A stretch of DNA of 64,000 nt from Lelliottia sp. JS-SCA-14 (GTDB lineage Bacteria; Pseudomonadota; Gammaproteobacteria; Enterobacterales; Enterobacteriaceae). A program made the position numbers and the translations under genes. The stretch lies in contig NZ_CP141606.1 of NCBI RefSeq assembly GCF_035593345.1, positions 4,650,001 through 4,714,000 on the forward strand, given 5' to 3'. Position 1 is the stretch's first letter, and every line of letters begins with the position of its first letter. The notes under the pieces were generated by a model. It was not told where the DNA came from. It saw nothing but the letters and a program-made list of their open reading frames with translations, and made no database searches. Of this stretch, positions 51,749 through 61,257 are shown in pieces.

Positions 51749-52936
51749 ATGACGGAACAAGAAAAATCCTCCGCCGTGGTTGAAGAGACCAGGGAGACTG
51801 TGGCCACCCCGCCGCAGCCAGAGAAGACTGAACAGATTGTTGAGAAAAAAAACGGCAGCAATAAAACCAGCCTCGCGCTGAGCGCGATCGCTATCGCCAT
51901 TGCGCTGGCGGCCGGTGTCGGCTTGTACGGTCTGGTGAAAAAGCAGGCCACTAACCAGACGATGACCAGCGATGCGCTGGTGAATCAAATTACTGCCCTG
52001 CAAAAAGCGCAGGAGACGCAGAAAACCGAGCTGGAAGGCGTGATCAAGCAGCAATCTACGCAGCTTGCCGAAGCCCATTCCCGTCAGGAAGAGCTGACCA
52101 AACAGCTCGGCGAAGTGCAGCAGAAAGTGGCGACCATTTCCGGGACCGATGCCAAAACCTGGCTGCTCTCTCAGGCCGATTTCCTGGTCAAACTGGCCGG
52201 ACGTAAGCTGTGGAGCGATCAGGATGTCACCACTGCCGCCGCGCTGCTGAAAAGCGCCGACGCCAGCCTGGCCGATATGAACGACCCAAGCCTGATCGTC
52301 GCCCGTCGCGCGATTACCGAAGACATCGCCAGCCTCGGCGCGGTTTCGCAGGTGGATTACGACGGCATTATCCTCAAAGTTAATCAGCTGGCGAACTCGA
52401 TTGATAACCTGCGTCTCGCGGATAACAACGACGACGACTCCCCGATGGATTCCGACGGCACCGAGCTGTCGAGCTCCCTGAGCGAGTGGCGCATCAACCT
52501 GCAGAAAAGCTGGCAGAACTTCATGGACAGCTTTATCACCGTCCGCCGCCGCGATGAAACTGCCGTTCCGCTGTTAGCGCCGAATCAGGACGTCTATCTG
52601 CGCGAGAATATTCGCTCCCGTCTGCTAGTCGCCGCGCAGGCCGTACCGCGTCATCAGGAAGAGACCTACAAACAGGCGCTGGATAATGTTTCGACGTGGG
52701 TGCGTGCTTACTACGACACCAGCGACGCCACCACCACTGCGTTCCTGGACGATGTCGATAAGCTCAGTCAGCAAAACATCACCATGAACGTCCCGGACAA
52801 ACTGGAAAGCCAGCCGATTCTGGAGAAACTGATGCAAACCCGCGTGCGCAATCTGCTGGCTCAGCCAGGCGTGGCCGCACAACCGGATGCAGCAGCCCCT
52901 GCGCCAGCCCCTGAAAGCGCACCTCAAGGAGAGTGA
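51749..52936 (+). CDS. hemX: HemX membrane protein
   Basis: A 395-residue inner-membrane protein of the hemCDXY operon: cytoplasmic acidic N-terminus, one membrane helix (about 41-63, [21 protein letters not shown]), a coiled coil (about 75-130) and a periplasmic domain ending in an Ala/Pro-rich tail. It is often labelled uroporphyrinogen-III C-methyltransferase, but no methyltransferase motif is visible. Biochemical role unclear; a role in heme-synthesis regulation is suspected. Confidence 0.94.
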   Translation: MTEQEKSSAVVEETRETVATPPQPEKTEQIVEKKNGSNKTSLALSAIAIAIALAAGVGLYGLVKKQATNQTMTSDALVNQITALQKAQETQKTELEGVIKQQSTQLAEAHSRQEELTKQLGEVQQKVATISGTDAKTWLLSQADFLVKLAGRKLWSDQDVTTAAALLKSADASLADMNDPSLIVARRAITEDIASLGAVSQVDYDGIILKVNQLANSIDNLRLADNNDDDSPMDSDGTELSSSLSEWRINLQKSWQNFMDSFITVRRRDETAVPLLAPNQDVYLRENIRSRLLVAAQAVPRHQEETYKQALDNVSTWVRAYYDTSDATTTAFLDDVDKLSQQNITMNVPDKLESQPILEKLMQTRVRNLLAQPGVAAQPDAAAPAPAPESAPQGE

Positions 52937-52938
52937 TC

Positions 52939-54132
52939 ATGTTAAAAGTCTTATTACTCTTCTTATTGCTGATCGCCGGGATCGTCCTTGGACCTCTGAT
53001 TGCAGGTCACCAGGGCTATGTCCTGATCCAGACCGATAACTACAACATCGAAACCAGCGTCACGGGTCTGGTGATCATCTTGATCCTGACCATGGTGGTG
53101 CTGTTTGCGATCGAATGGATCCTGCGCCGCATCTTCCGTACCGGGGCGCATACCCGCGGCTGGTTCGTCGGACGCAAACGCCGTCGCGCGCGCAAACAGA
53201 CCGAACAGGCGCTGCTCAAACTCGCGGAAGGCGATTATCAGCAGGTTGAAAAGCTGATGTCGAAAAATGCCGATCACGCCGAGCAGCCGGTGGTGAACTA
53301 TCTGTTAGCCGCCGAAGCCGCTCAGCAACGTGGGGATGAAGCGCGCGCGAATCAGCATCTTGAGCGCGCGTCGGAGCTGTCATCGAACGATCAGATCCCG
53401 GTAGAAATTACCCGCGTGCGCATTCAGCTGGCGCGTAACGAGAATCACGCTGCGCGTCATGGCGTTGACCGTCTGCTGGAGATCACCCCGCGTCATCCGG
53501 AAGTGCTGCGTCTGGCCGAGCAGGCTTATATCCGCACCGGCGCATGGGGTTCACTGCTGGATATCATTCCGTCGATGGCGAAAGCCGACGTGGGCGATGA
53601 CGAACATCGCGATGCGCTGCAGCGTCAGGCGTGGATTGGTCTGATGGATCAGGCGCGAGCCGATCTGGGCAGCGACGGTCTGAAAACCTGGTGGAAAAAT
53701 CAGAGTCGCAAAACGCGTCAGCAGGTTCCCCTGCAGGTGGCGATGGCAGAGCATCTCATCGAATGTGACGATCATGACACGGCGCAGGAGATCATCCTTG
53801 ATGGCCTGAAACGTCAGTATGATGACCGTCTGGTGATGGTGATCCCACGTCTTCGGACCAACAATCCTGAGCAGATGGAAAAAATGCTGCGCCAGCAGAT
53901 CAAAACCGTGGGCGACCGCCCGCTGCTGTGGAGCACGCTGGGCCAGTCGCTGATGAAGCACGGCGAATGGCAGGAGGCGAGCCTCGCCTTCCGCGCAGCG
54001 CTGAAACAGCGCCCGGACGCGTTTGATTACGCCTGGCTGGCTGACACGCTGGACAAGCAGCACAAGCCGGAAGAAGCCGCAGCAATGCGTCGCGACGGCC
54101 TGCTGTTAACCTTGCAGAATAACGGTCAGTAA
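52939..54132 (+). CDS. hemY: Heme biosynthesis-associated TPR protein HemY
   Basis: A 397-residue inner-membrane protein with two N-terminal helices (about 1-20 and 40-62) followed by HemY-N and tetratricopeptide repeats in the cytoplasm. Despite the name it is not the Bacillus HemY oxidase. The ATG at 52939 follows CAAGGAGAGTGATC; a GTG six bases upstream overlaps the hemX stop. Last gene of hemCDXY, closed by a strong terminator. Confidence 0.95.
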   Translation: MLKVLLLFLLLIAGIVLGPLIAGHQGYVLIQTDNYNIETSVTGLVIILILTMVVLFAIEWILRRIFRTGAHTRGWFVGRKRRRARKQTEQALLKLAEGDYQQVEKLMSKNADHAEQPVVNYLLAAEAAQQRGDEARANQHLERASELSSNDQIPVEITRVRIQLARNENHAARHGVDRLLEITPRHPEVLRLAEQAYIRTGAWGSLLDIIPSMAKADVGDDEHRDALQRQAWIGLMDQARADLGSDGLKTWWKNQSRKTRQQVPLQVAMAEHLIECDDHDTAQEIILDGLKRQYDDRLVMVIPRLRTNNPEQMEKMLRQQIKTVGDRPLLWSTLGQSLMKHGEWQEASLAFRAALKQRPDAFDYAWLADTLDKQHKPEEAAAMRRDGLLLTLQNNGQ

Positions 54133-54150
54133 ACTCAAGCACCGCGCATC

Positions 54151-54175
54151 AGGAGGCCTCTGGGCCTCCTTTTTT
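54151..54175 (+). terminator. Rho-independent terminator of hemCDXY
   Basis: AGGAGGCC-TCTG-GGCCTCCT is a perfect 8-bp stem with a tetraloop followed by six T. Confidence 0.93.
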
Positions 54176-54202
54176 ATGGCCGCTATTCCGGGAATCGCCC
54201 AT

Positions 54203-54404
54203 AAAAAAACGCCTGCTATAAAAGCAGGCGTTAAGCAGGTCTGTTTGACAACATATGTGGTGCTTCACTCAACGTTATGTCCATGGTGTTTGATGAGGCC
54301 GAAGCGACATCTGTCTGTGGACGATAAGCACCTTAAATGGCTCTGCGTCATTCCTGAGTTTATGAGGCACTAAGGCGAACATAAGAGATGGAATGAGCAT
54401 CTAC
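54203..54404 (-). ncRNA. glmZ: Small regulatory RNA GlmZ
   Basis: About 202 nt. The minus strand begins GTAGATGCTCATTCCATCTC and continues TTATGTTCGCCTTAGTGCC, closely matching E. coli GlmZ, and ends in a terminator with a 10-bp stem (AACGCCTGCT/AGCAGGCGTT) and seven T at 54203-54232. The conserved central and 3' parts contain CATGGACATAACGTTGAGTG, the region that base-pairs with glmS mRNA. With Hfq, GlmZ activates glmS (glucosamine-6-phosphate synthase) and is cut by RNase E through RapZ; GlmY acts as decoy. It lies between hemY and the proM tRNA operon as in E. coli. Confidence 0.95.
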
Positions 54405-54415
54405 ACGTATATTAT

Positions 54416-54431
54416 TGCACGTAACGTGCCA
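54416..54431 (-). promoter_or_regulatory. sigma54-type promoter of glmZ (with overlapping -10 TAATAT)
   Basis: The minus strand reads TGGCAC-GTTAC-GTGCA, matching TGGCAC-N5-TTGCA with one change; the GC of the -12 element lies 13-14 bp before the GlmZ 5' end. A sigma70-like TAATAT (54409-54414) overlaps just downstream, so the promoter may be read by both polymerases, as described for glmY/glmZ in enterobacteria. Confidence 0.75.
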
Positions 54432-54537
54432 GGGTTACAGAAAGAAGTTTTACATTTCGCAACATGATAAGAAAAAAGGAATTTTTCTTTTGATGAGGTA
54501 CTCAGGGCAGCAGAAAAAGCGTCAAAACTGGTGCAAG

Positions 54538-54555
54538 TGTCTCCTGAGAGCGACA
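54538..54555. promoter_or_regulatory. GlrR (QseF) enhancer site 1 of glmZ
   Basis: TGTC-TCCTGAGAGC-GACA fits the GlrR consensus TGTC-N10-GACA exactly, about 140 bp upstream of the glmZ start, a normal distance for a sigma54 activator. Confidence 0.75.
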
Positions 54556-54600
54556 CAAATACCAATAAAGAAAAATAGTGATATAAAACAGTGAATTAGC

Positions 54601-54618
54601 TGTCTCTGAATCGCGACA
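54601..54618. promoter_or_regulatory. GlrR (QseF) enhancer site 2 of glmZ
   Basis: TGTC-TCTGAATCGC-GACA is a second exact TGTC-N10-GACA site, 63 bp from the first (six helical turns), placing both on the same DNA face. Confidence 0.75.
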
Positions 54619-54671
54619 AAGAGGGATGGCGTTGTCGGGAAATGACAACAGAGGCATAAACCGCAGAAAAC

Positions 54672-54695
54672 AAAAAACCCCGCCGAAGCGGGGTT
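54672..54695 (-). terminator. Terminator of the tRNA operon
   Basis: AACCCCGC-TTCG-GCGGGGTT (minus strand) is a perfect 8-bp stem with a UUCG tetraloop followed by six T counting those in the stem end, seven bases after proM. Confidence 0.92.
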
Positions 54696-54701
54696 CAAAA
54701 T

Positions 54702-54778
54702 TGGTCGGCGAGAGAGGATTCGAACCTCCGACCCACTGGTCCCAAACCAGTTGCGCTACCAAGCTGCGCTACTCGCCG
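54702..54778 (-). tRNA. proM: tRNA-Pro (anticodon TGG)
   Basis: A 77-nt minus-strand cloverleaf starting CGGCGAGTAGCGCAGCTTGG and ending with encoded CCA. The anticodon loop TTTGGGA has TGG at the anticodon; the T-loop is GGTTCGAATCC. Last gene of argX-hisR-leuT-proM. Confidence 0.96.
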
Positions 54779-54821
54779 ATGTACTGCTTTTTTTGAATTT
54801 TTAGTTCAATTCTGTAAGTCG

Positions 54822-54908
54822 TGGTGCGAGGGGGGGGACTTGAACCCCCACGTCCGTTAAGACACTAACACCTGAAGCTAGCGCGTCTACCAATTCCGCC
54901 ACCGTCGC
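54822..54908 (-). tRNA. leuT: tRNA-Leu (anticodon CAG)
   Basis: An 87-nt class II tRNA with long variable arm, starting GCGACGGTGGCGGAATTGG and ending with encoded CCA. The anticodon loop CTTCAGGTG has CAG. The acceptor stem has C5 opposite C68, where E. coli leuT has A5 opposite C68, so the mismatch position is kept. The variable arm carries a T-G wobble in place of one E. coli pair. Confidence 0.95.
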
Positions 54909-54930
54909 AATGTCACAACTTATCAAATAA

Positions 54931-55007
54931 TGGGGTGGCTAATGGGATTCGAACCCACGACAACTGGAATCACAATCCAGGGCTCTACCAACTGAGCTAT
55001 AGCCACC
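54931..55007 (-). tRNA. hisR: tRNA-His (anticodon GTG)
   Basis: A 77-nt tRNA starting GGTGGCTATAGCTCAGTTGG and ending with encoded CCA; the anticodon loop ATTGTGATT has GTG. The extra 5' G (G-1), the identity element of tRNA-His, is encoded and pairs with C73 as in E. coli. Confidence 0.97.
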
Positions 55008-55071
55008 ACTACTTATTCTTTCACGCGGTATGTACTACTACCACCGCAGCTCGAACGCCAGACTACTTAAT

Positions 55072-55148
<77 letters not shown>

Positions 55149-55169
55149 TTAGCGCCGTTGCGGGGCTGG

Positions 55170-55198
55170 ATATTACGGAGGTCTCGGTCTGCTGTCTA
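55170..55198 (-). promoter_or_regulatory. argX tRNA operon promoter
   Basis: Minus-strand TAGACA (193-198 of 55xxx) and TAATAT (170-175) are 17 bp apart, followed by a GC-rich discriminator (CCAGCCCCGC) typical of stringently controlled stable-RNA promoters. Confidence 0.65.
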
Positions 55199-55253
55199 GT
55201 GCTTTTTCGAAAAAAATGCGCGTTTGGTTACGCTTTGTGCATTTTGTCGCTTA

Positions 55254-56636
55254 TTACTCCACTTTCTGGATTTCAGCATGGCGGCTGAGGCCAAAAAGCT
55301 TGTAGCCAATCGACACGGCGGCCATAAAGATAATCCCGACAAACAGCGACATGCGGGTGTCTTCATTGAAGTACATCCCGATCAGCACGCAAATCAGGAA
55401 CGCCATCGTCGCATAGTTCGCCCATGGGAACAAAATGGAGCGGAACGGGTGGCTGGCAATCGCCTCTTTGTGCGCCTGACGGAAGCGCAGCTGGCTTATC
55501 AGAATCACAAACCACGGCACCATGCCCGGCAGCACGCTGGCGCTGTAGACGTAAACGAACACACGCTGCGGATTCGGGATAATGTAGTTCAGGCAGGATC
55601 CAATAAGCAGAATGACGATAGAGACCGTCACACCCGCCACAGGCACGCCAGCGCGTGAGACTTTACCCATTGCCGCCGGAAGCTGACGGTTTTTCGCCAG
55701 CGCGTAAAGCATACGACCACAGCTGTACATCCCGCTGTTACAGCCCGACAGCGCCGCCGTCAGCACCACGAAGTTGATAATCCCTGCCGCCGCGGTAATC
55801 CCAATTTTGGCGAAGGTCAGCACGAACGGGCTGCCGGTGGTGCCAATCTGGTTCCACGGGAAGATGGTGACGATAACGAAAATCGCACCCACATAGAAAA
55901 TCAGGATGCGCCACAGGACTTTGCCCACCGCGCTACGCAGGGTGACCTGCGGGTTTTTCGCTTCACCGGCAGTGATGCCGATCAGCTCCACGCCCTGATA
56001 GGACGCCACCACGATACAGAGCGCCGTCAGGAAGCCCTTCCAGCCGCCGGCAAAGAAGCCGCCGTGCTCGGTCAGGTTGCCAAAGCCAATCGACTGCCCG
56101 CCGTTGCCGAAGCCGAAGAAGATCACGCCAAGGCCAACCACAATCATCACGATAATGGTGGTGACTTTGATCATCGCAAACCAGAACTCAATTTCCCCGT
56201 ACAGTCGTACGGCCGCCAGGTTCGCGAGCGCCACCAGCCCCACGGCGATGAGCGCGGGTATCCACTGCGCCATTTCTGGGAACCAGAACTGGACGTAGAC
56301 CCCAATCGCGGTGATCTCCGATATCCCCACCGCCATCCACATAAACCAGTACGACCAGGCCGTGAGATAGCCAAAGAACGGGCTCATGTATTTGTGCGCG
56401 TAAACGGCGAATGAACCGGCGACCGGCTCAAGGAACAGCATTTCGCCCATTGAGCGCATGATGAAGAAGACGAACAGCCCGGCGACGATATACGCCAACA
56501 GTACAGACGGGCCAGCCCATTTGAGCGTGCTGGCGGAGCCCATAAACAGGCCAACGCCGATAGTGCCGCCCAGCGCTATCAATTCTATGTGACGAGCTTC
56601 CAGCCCACGCTGAAGCTCAGGTTTTTTCTCTGCCAT
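55254..56636 (-). CDS. yifK: Amino acid permease YifK (threonine/serine transporter ThrP)
   Basis: A 460-residue APC-superfamily inner-membrane permease with twelve helices. The N-terminal signature [24 protein letters not shown] with the GTIGVG substrate loop is conserved; E. coli YifK (ThrP) imports threonine and serine and its transcript can extend into the argX tRNA genes. The start ATG follows CCGAGGATTT. The leader on the minus strand contains the CA-rich AACAGCAAACACAACCGAGG, a plausible GcvB target. Between it and wecG (56637-56830) lie a CCGGC/GCCGG hairpin and an AGCGCGA/TCGCGCT inverted repeat (56800-56821) after wecG. Confidence 0.95.
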   Translation of the reverse strand: MAEKKPELQRGLEARHIELIALGGTIGVGLFMGSASTLKWAGPSVLLAYIVAGLFVFFIMRSMGEMLFLEPVAGSFAVYAHKYMSPFFGYLTAWSYWFMWMAVGISEITAIGVYVQFWFPEMAQWIPALIAVGLVALANLAAVRLYGEIEFWFAMIKVTTIIVMIVVGLGVIFFGFGNGGQSIGFGNLTEHGGFFAGGWKGFLTALCIVVASYQGVELIGITAGEAKNPQVTLRSAVGKVLWRILIFYVGAIFVIVTIFPWNQIGTTGSPFVLTFAKIGITAAAGIINFVVLTAALSGCNSGMYSCGRMLYALAKNRQLPAAMGKVSRAGVPVAGVTVSIVILLIGSCLNYIIPNPQRVFVYVYSASVLPGMVPWFVILISQLRFRQAHKEAIASHPFRSILFPWANYATMAFLICVLIGMYFNEDTRMSLFVGIIFMAAVSIGYKLFGLSRHAEIQKVE

Positions 56637-56830
56637 AAATCCTCGGTTGTGTTTGCTGTTGCCCGGCTTTTGCCGGTTATTATTTTTGGGTACTGAAATA
56701 CGGGGAGGAATGGTTTCTTAAATCCTGCCAAATGGCAAACGAAGCATTAAAAAAATGAACGTATTGCACAGAAACGCAGCAGTTTTGCAGGTGGGTTGCA
56801 GCGCGAATAGCACATCGCGCTACATTTTGA

Positions 56831-57571
56831 TTACATTTTGCCGGTGTAGTGCCAGGCGAGGTAGCGCAGGAGTTTGATCTGTCGTTTGATGCGGCTCGGC
56901 TGGGACAGGAGTCGATACAACCATTCCAGGCCTAAGTTCTGCCACACTTTTGGCGCACGCTTCACATGGCCAGTAAAGACGTCGTAGGTGCCGCCAACGC
57001 CCATATACAGCGCATTCGGGCAAACCAGACGGCAGTCGCGCATCAGGATTTCCTGGCGCGGTGAGCCCATCGCCACGGTCACGATTTTCGCCCCGCTGTC
57101 GCGGATGCGCTCAAACAGCGCCTGCCTGTCTTCCGGTTTGAAGTAGCCGTCCTGACTGCCCACGATGTTAACATTCCACTGCGCGCGGAGCTTTTGCTCC
57201 GTCTGCGCCAGCACATCGGGTTTGCCGCCAATCAGGAATACCGGTGTGCCGTCCTGCCCTGCCCGCGCCATCAGCTCTTCCCAAAGATCGGCCCCGGCGA
57301 CGCGCGAAACCTGCGCCTGCGGGAACTTCTTGCGGATCGAACGGACGACGCTGATACCGTCGGCGTATTTAAACTCGGCGGCTTCAATCAGGCTTTTCAC
57401 TTCGGCGTTATCTTCAACGGCCAGCATTTTTTCGGCGTTAATCGCCACCAGCGTACCGGATTTGATCTGCCCATCAGCGCAGAGATAATCCAGCGCGTGC
57501 TGCATATCGCGCCAGCCAATCAGTTTCAGTCCGCGCAGGGTATACACTGGCGCAGAGGTATTGTCAGTCAT
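56831..57571 (-). CDS. wecG: UDP-ManNAcA transferase WecG (ECA lipid II synthesis)
   Basis: A 246-residue GT26 (WecB/TagA/CpsF) glycosyltransferase that adds ManNAcA to lipid I in enterobacterial common antigen synthesis on the inner face of the membrane. Family motifs [33 protein letters not shown] and [11 protein letters not shown] are intact, and the C-terminal basic helix [17 protein letters not shown] is the membrane-binding tail of the family. Last gene of the ECA cluster, 12 bp after wzyE. Confidence 0.95.
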   Translation of the reverse strand: MTDNTSAPVYTLRGLKLIGWRDMQHALDYLCADGQIKSGTLVAINAEKMLAVEDNAEVKSLIEAAEFKYADGISVVRSIRKKFPQAQVSRVAGADLWEELMARAGQDGTPVFLIGGKPDVLAQTEQKLRAQWNVNIVGSQDGYFKPEDRQALFERIRDSGAKIVTVAMGSPRQEILMRDCRLVCPNALYMGVGGTYDVFTGHVKRAPKVWQNLGLEWLYRLLSQPSRIKRQIKLLRYLAWHYTGKM

Positions 57572-57583
57572 GATTATCCTTAC

Positions 57584-58933
57584 TCAGACCTGGGAAAGTG
57601 TTCGGGTTGTGCGCGTCAGGCGACGGTGAATCAGGCCCGCGCTGTCAAACAGCCAGTACAGCAGTTTCGCCAGTAGCAGGCAGAGACCGAAGACCACCAT
57701 GAAAAAGACCACGCGCGAGACAAATGAATCCAGCCCCTCACGCGCCAGCACGATCATATTGAAAATGGCACCAAAACAGAAACTGTGCAAAATCGCCGCC
57801 TTGTAGCGGTTGGTCTCTTCGTTCCCGCGCACATACAGCCAGTCGAACCATTTGATGATAAGCCCTACAGCCACGGCGCCCGGCAGGATAAACCATACGC
57901 CGCCCATCACCACCAGCGAACCAATCAGCGTCGGAGAGATCGCAAGGCCGGAGTGGTTATTCAGCACTTCCCAGGTGAAGTAGTTCGCCGTGTTGAGCAC
58001 CACGCCTGGCCGGTCTGGCCATAGCCATGTCGGGATAAAGACGTAGAAATCACGCACGATGGGAGCCAGCCCCTGGAAGTCGATTTTGTCGTAGTTTTGC
58101 AGGAGCAGCGCCAGGTTTTCCCACGGCGAGAAGGTGTCGCGGGTGAGGTACAGGAAGGTGTAAAACGCTTCGTCACCGCTCACATCCATACCGTAGCGTT
58201 TGAGCGCCAGCCAGAACATGCCGACGATGCCAAACACCCCTGCGGCCACCAGCATCCATAGCGAGATCCAGCCGCGGATGATGCCGATGAACAGAAAAAT
58301 CGCGAAGGCAATGATGATGTTGGCGCGCGTCCCGCCCACGATCATGTAGGTCAGCAGACCAAACGCCACCGTGCTTACCAGGAAGAACAGCCAGGCTTTG
58401 CTGTCCTGGCGCAGGAAGTAGATGACCAGCATTGCCGGGATGAAGAAATAGAAGAAACGCTTAAGTGCCACGCCGGAGACTTCGGCGGAAAATATCTGGC
58501 TGTACGAATGCAGCTTGAACAGCAAAAAGCCGTTATGCATGAAGAAAATGCCGACGCTGACCAGGGCGATAATCATCAGCATCACCCAGGTCAGATGCGT
58601 TTCCACCCGGTTCATGGTGAACAGCGGGCGGCGCGGCGCGTGGTTCGCCGGGCGTAAGCGCGTTTTGTAGGTGACGTAATACACGGCATAGAAACAGGTG
58701 GCGGACAGCAGCGCCTGCATCAGAATTTCCGGCGGCGCGACGCTGACGTCAAAGCGGAAGACCAGAATGCTGGTCAGCGGGAAGCCGAAGAAGAAGGTCA
58801 GCAGGAACAGCAGCGAGAAGAAGACGTTGAAGTTAAAGCGCACGCGGCGGAACTCAAACCAGGTGAGCGTGGCGATAAACAGCGAGGCCAGAAGCCAGAT
58901 CACCAACAGGCCGCTAAATTGCAACTGGCTCAT
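57584..58933 (-). CDS. wzyE: ECA polymerase WzyE
   Basis: A 449-residue integral membrane protein with about eleven helices and a large periplasmic loop (about residues 240-350). It polymerises ECA trisaccharide repeats on the periplasmic face, with chain length set by WzzE. Its start overlaps the wecF stop by four bases (ATGA). Confidence 0.95.
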   Translation of the reverse strand: MSQLQFSGLLVIWLLASLFIATLTWFEFRRVRFNFNVFFSLLFLLTFFFGFPLTSILVFRFDVSVAPPEILMQALLSATCFYAVYYVTYKTRLRPANHAPRRPLFTMNRVETHLTWVMLMIIALVSVGIFFMHNGFLLFKLHSYSQIFSAEVSGVALKRFFYFFIPAMLVIYFLRQDSKAWLFFLVSTVAFGLLTYMIVGGTRANIIIAFAIFLFIGIIRGWISLWMLVAAGVFGIVGMFWLALKRYGMDVSGDEAFYTFLYLTRDTFSPWENLALLLQNYDKIDFQGLAPIVRDFYVFIPTWLWPDRPGVVLNTANYFTWEVLNNHSGLAISPTLIGSLVVMGGVWFILPGAVAVGLIIKWFDWLYVRGNEETNRYKAAILHSFCFGAIFNMIVLAREGLDSFVSRVVFFMVVFGLCLLLAKLLYWLFDSAGLIHRRLTRTTRTLSQV

Positions 58934-60009
58934 GCCTTCTCTCCTGCAGCAATCCGCAGCGCCTGATGCCAGGGCGTGAGGAAATTCGGGCTGAAAAAGT
59001 CGATGGCATTTTTATCCACCAACGCCAGCTGGCGCTGTGCTTCACGCACCACGTCGTCATTCAGTTCGTCCGTGGTGAACAGCACCGGAATGTGCTGCTC
59101 GGCCATATCCTGCCAGAACGGATTCTCACGGTTAAGCACACACGGCACTCCGGCCTGAATCAGCAGACACAGCGTGCCAATCCCCTGCTGACGGGCAAAA
59201 ATGAAGTACCCAAGATCGCATTTTCGCAGCAGAGCCAGGTAATCATCAAACTCCAGCTTATCGCTGAGGATCTGCAGATTCTCCGGGCTAAACAGCGCCA
59301 GTCCACTTTGACGCACCTCTGAAATGTACGCGTCATTATTTGCAGGATAGCCCATCGGCACGATCACGTTCACCGTATCGCCAAACTGTTGATGGACGGC
59401 CTTCAGCGCCGCGATGTGTTCATTGCTGCGATCGCCGGAGTTACCCACCAGAATGGTCAGTTTGCCTTCCCGCTGCGCCTCGTTCGCCATATTGTTCAGC
59501 GCCGGGTCCATGCGGGTCGGGAAATAGAGTAATTCGCCGCGCACGTTGGGGTGCTGCTTCGCAAAATAGTTCAGGTCACCCCGCGTCGCAAACACGCAGC
59601 CAACGCGGCCCTGAGCCATCCGGCGCAGAGGATAGAACAGGCGGAATTTCCAGCCGCGGGAGACTTCATACAGATCCGCGCCCCAGATATGCCAGTTAAA
59701 CTGCGCGGGCTTGATGCCGCCTTTCAGCAGCGCCAGCCACAGGCCGGTATTAAACTGGCCGTGGAAGAAGAAACGCTGCTCGCGATTTGCTTTGGCTTTG
59801 GCGATCACCGCGTTTGCCAGCGCGGATTTGTCCGGCCAGAAGCTTATCGACAGCGCAGGACAGGCGGCACTCAGCCCATTATCCTGGCCTGCAACCATAA
59901 ACTCGCGCGCGTCGGCGCTGCCAGTCGCCAGCGAGTCATTAAAAAACTGTAATACTGTGCGGTTGTGATGCGGAATATCCGAACCCAACACGTGAATCAG
60001 TGCAGTCAT
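58930..60009 (-). CDS. wecF: TDP-Fuc4NAc:lipid II Fuc4NAc transferase WecF
   Basis: A 359-residue GT56 enzyme that adds Fuc4NAc to lipid II, completing the ECA repeat. Conserved segments [70 protein letters not shown] and [15 protein letters not shown] match E. coli throughout. Overlaps wzxE and wzyE by ATGA at both ends. Also known as rffT. Confidence 0.96.
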   Translation of the reverse strand: MTALIHVLGSDIPHHNRTVLQFFNDSLATGSADAREFMVAGQDNGLSAACPALSISFWPDKSALANAVIAKAKANREQRFFFHGQFNTGLWLALLKGGIKPAQFNWHIWGADLYEVSRGWKFRLFYPLRRMAQGRVGCVFATRGDLNYFAKQHPNVRGELLYFPTRMDPALNNMANEAQREGKLTILVGNSGDRSNEHIAALKAVHQQFGDTVNVIVPMGYPANNDAYISEVRQSGLALFSPENLQILSDKLEFDDYLALLRKCDLGYFIFARQQGIGTLCLLIQAGVPCVLNRENPFWQDMAEQHIPVLFTTDELNDDVVREAQRQLALVDKNAIDFFSPNFLTPWHQALRIAAGEKA

Positions 60010-61256
60010 GCGCGTCTACGCCAAAGTAAAAATACGCCGCAACAGGCAGCGAAATAGACAATGTAAGTGGCCATGTATGCCTGAGCTGCGCCCAGCGCGC
60101 CATGCGTTGGGATCAGCCAGTGAGAGAACGCGGTCAGCAGCGTGAACTGGCTGATCTCCGCCAGGATATAGAGTCGCAGAGAAGCTTTGGCAATCACCAG
60201 ATAGCCGAAAACGTAAGCACCCACTTTCAGTACATCACCCACCAGCTGCCAGGCGAACAGGTCGCGCATCGCGGTAAATTTCGCGGAGAACAGCAGCCAG
60301 ATAGCGACGTCACGCAGCAGCCAGACGGTCAGACTCGCGGCGGCCACGGCAGGCAGCACAAAGCGCAGGGAGCGGCCGATTTCGCGGGTGATGTCTTCAC
60401 GAGAGGTCAGGCGCGACAGCGTCGGCAGCAGGTAGACGCTAAACGAGGCGGTGATGAACTGGAGATAAGCGTCAGAAATACTGCTCACCCCTTGCCAGAT
60501 CCCTACTTCATCCCAGCTGTAATGCGCCGCCAGCAGGTTTCGCATCATCACATAGGCCACGGGAAGCGTGACGGAGGTGATCAGCGCCATCAGGGTGAAT
60601 TTCCCCAACTGCCCGGCCAGCATTTTGTCCCACTGCGGTTTGAGATAGCTCAGCGGAATGGTGCGTCTGCGCATCAGCATAAACGCGGCAGGAATAACCA
60701 CCAGCGCCGGAACCAGCGCCAGGCCAAGCAGCGCGCCTTCATAGCCGCCGAGACGATAGCAGACGTAATAGGCGACGACGCCGATAAGGCTGCCCAGAAT
60801 CAGCGCCAGTGCGTTTCCGGCGGCGTCGCGGAAGCCTTTCATCAGCGCTAACAGCAGGTTAGCCCAGGCGATCCCCATCTGCACCAGCGCGACCGCACGC
60901 ACCAGCCCCTGGTAATGAGTATTGCCAAACAGCCCCTGGCTTATAGGCGCGGCCGCCAGTAAAAAGACGATGGCCAGCAGCGTGGAAAAACCCAAGACCA
61001 TCGCCGAGGACGTCCCGACCACCCTGCGCAGCGCCGCCGCATCATCGTGATGCTGCGCCACGTATTTGGTGACACCGTTGAAGATTCCGGCCCCGGCGAG
61101 AACGCCGAGCACGGTCACAAGCTGGCGGAAGTTACCTGCCTGTCCGACACCGGACGGGCCAAAGGAGACCGCCAGCAGTTTAACCACCAGCAGCCCTGCG
61201 CCAATCTTGACAAGTGTGGACGCGGCGGTCCACACCGATGCTTTCGCCAGAGACAT
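60006..61256 (-). CDS. wzxE: ECA lipid III flippase WzxE
   Basis: A 416-residue MATE/PST-type flippase with about twelve helices that moves lipid III across the inner membrane. N-terminus [29 protein letters not shown] and [15 protein letters not shown] are typical. One base separates it from wecE upstream, and it overlaps wecF by four bases. Confidence 0.95.
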   Translation of the reverse strand: MSLAKASVWTAASTLVKIGAGLLVVKLLAVSFGPSGVGQAGNFRQLVTVLGVLAGAGIFNGVTKYVAQHHDDAAALRRVVGTSSAMVLGFSTLLAIVFLLAAAPISQGLFGNTHYQGLVRAVALVQMGIAWANLLLALMKGFRDAAGNALALILGSLIGVVAYYVCYRLGGYEGALLGLALVPALVVIPAAFMLMRRRTIPLSYLKPQWDKMLAGQLGKFTLMALITSVTLPVAYVMMRNLLAAHYSWDEVGIWQGVSSISDAYLQFITASFSVYLLPTLSRLTSREDITREIGRSLRFVLPAVAAASLTVWLLRDVAIWLLFSAKFTAMRDLFAWQLVGDVLKVGAYVFGYLVIAKASLRLYILAEISQFTLLTAFSHWLIPTHGALGAAQAYMATYIVYFAACCGVFLLWRRRA

Positions 61257-61257
61257 A

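Noticed and set aside
54176..54373. A 65-codon plus-strand open frame
   Set aside because: It lies opposite GlmZ, and its sequence is explained by the conserved sRNA.
54502..54762. An 86-codon minus-strand open frame
   Set aside because: It begins inside proM (VAQLVWDQWVGGSNPLSPT is a common mistranslation of tRNA DNA) and runs through the tRNA terminator and GlrR sites.
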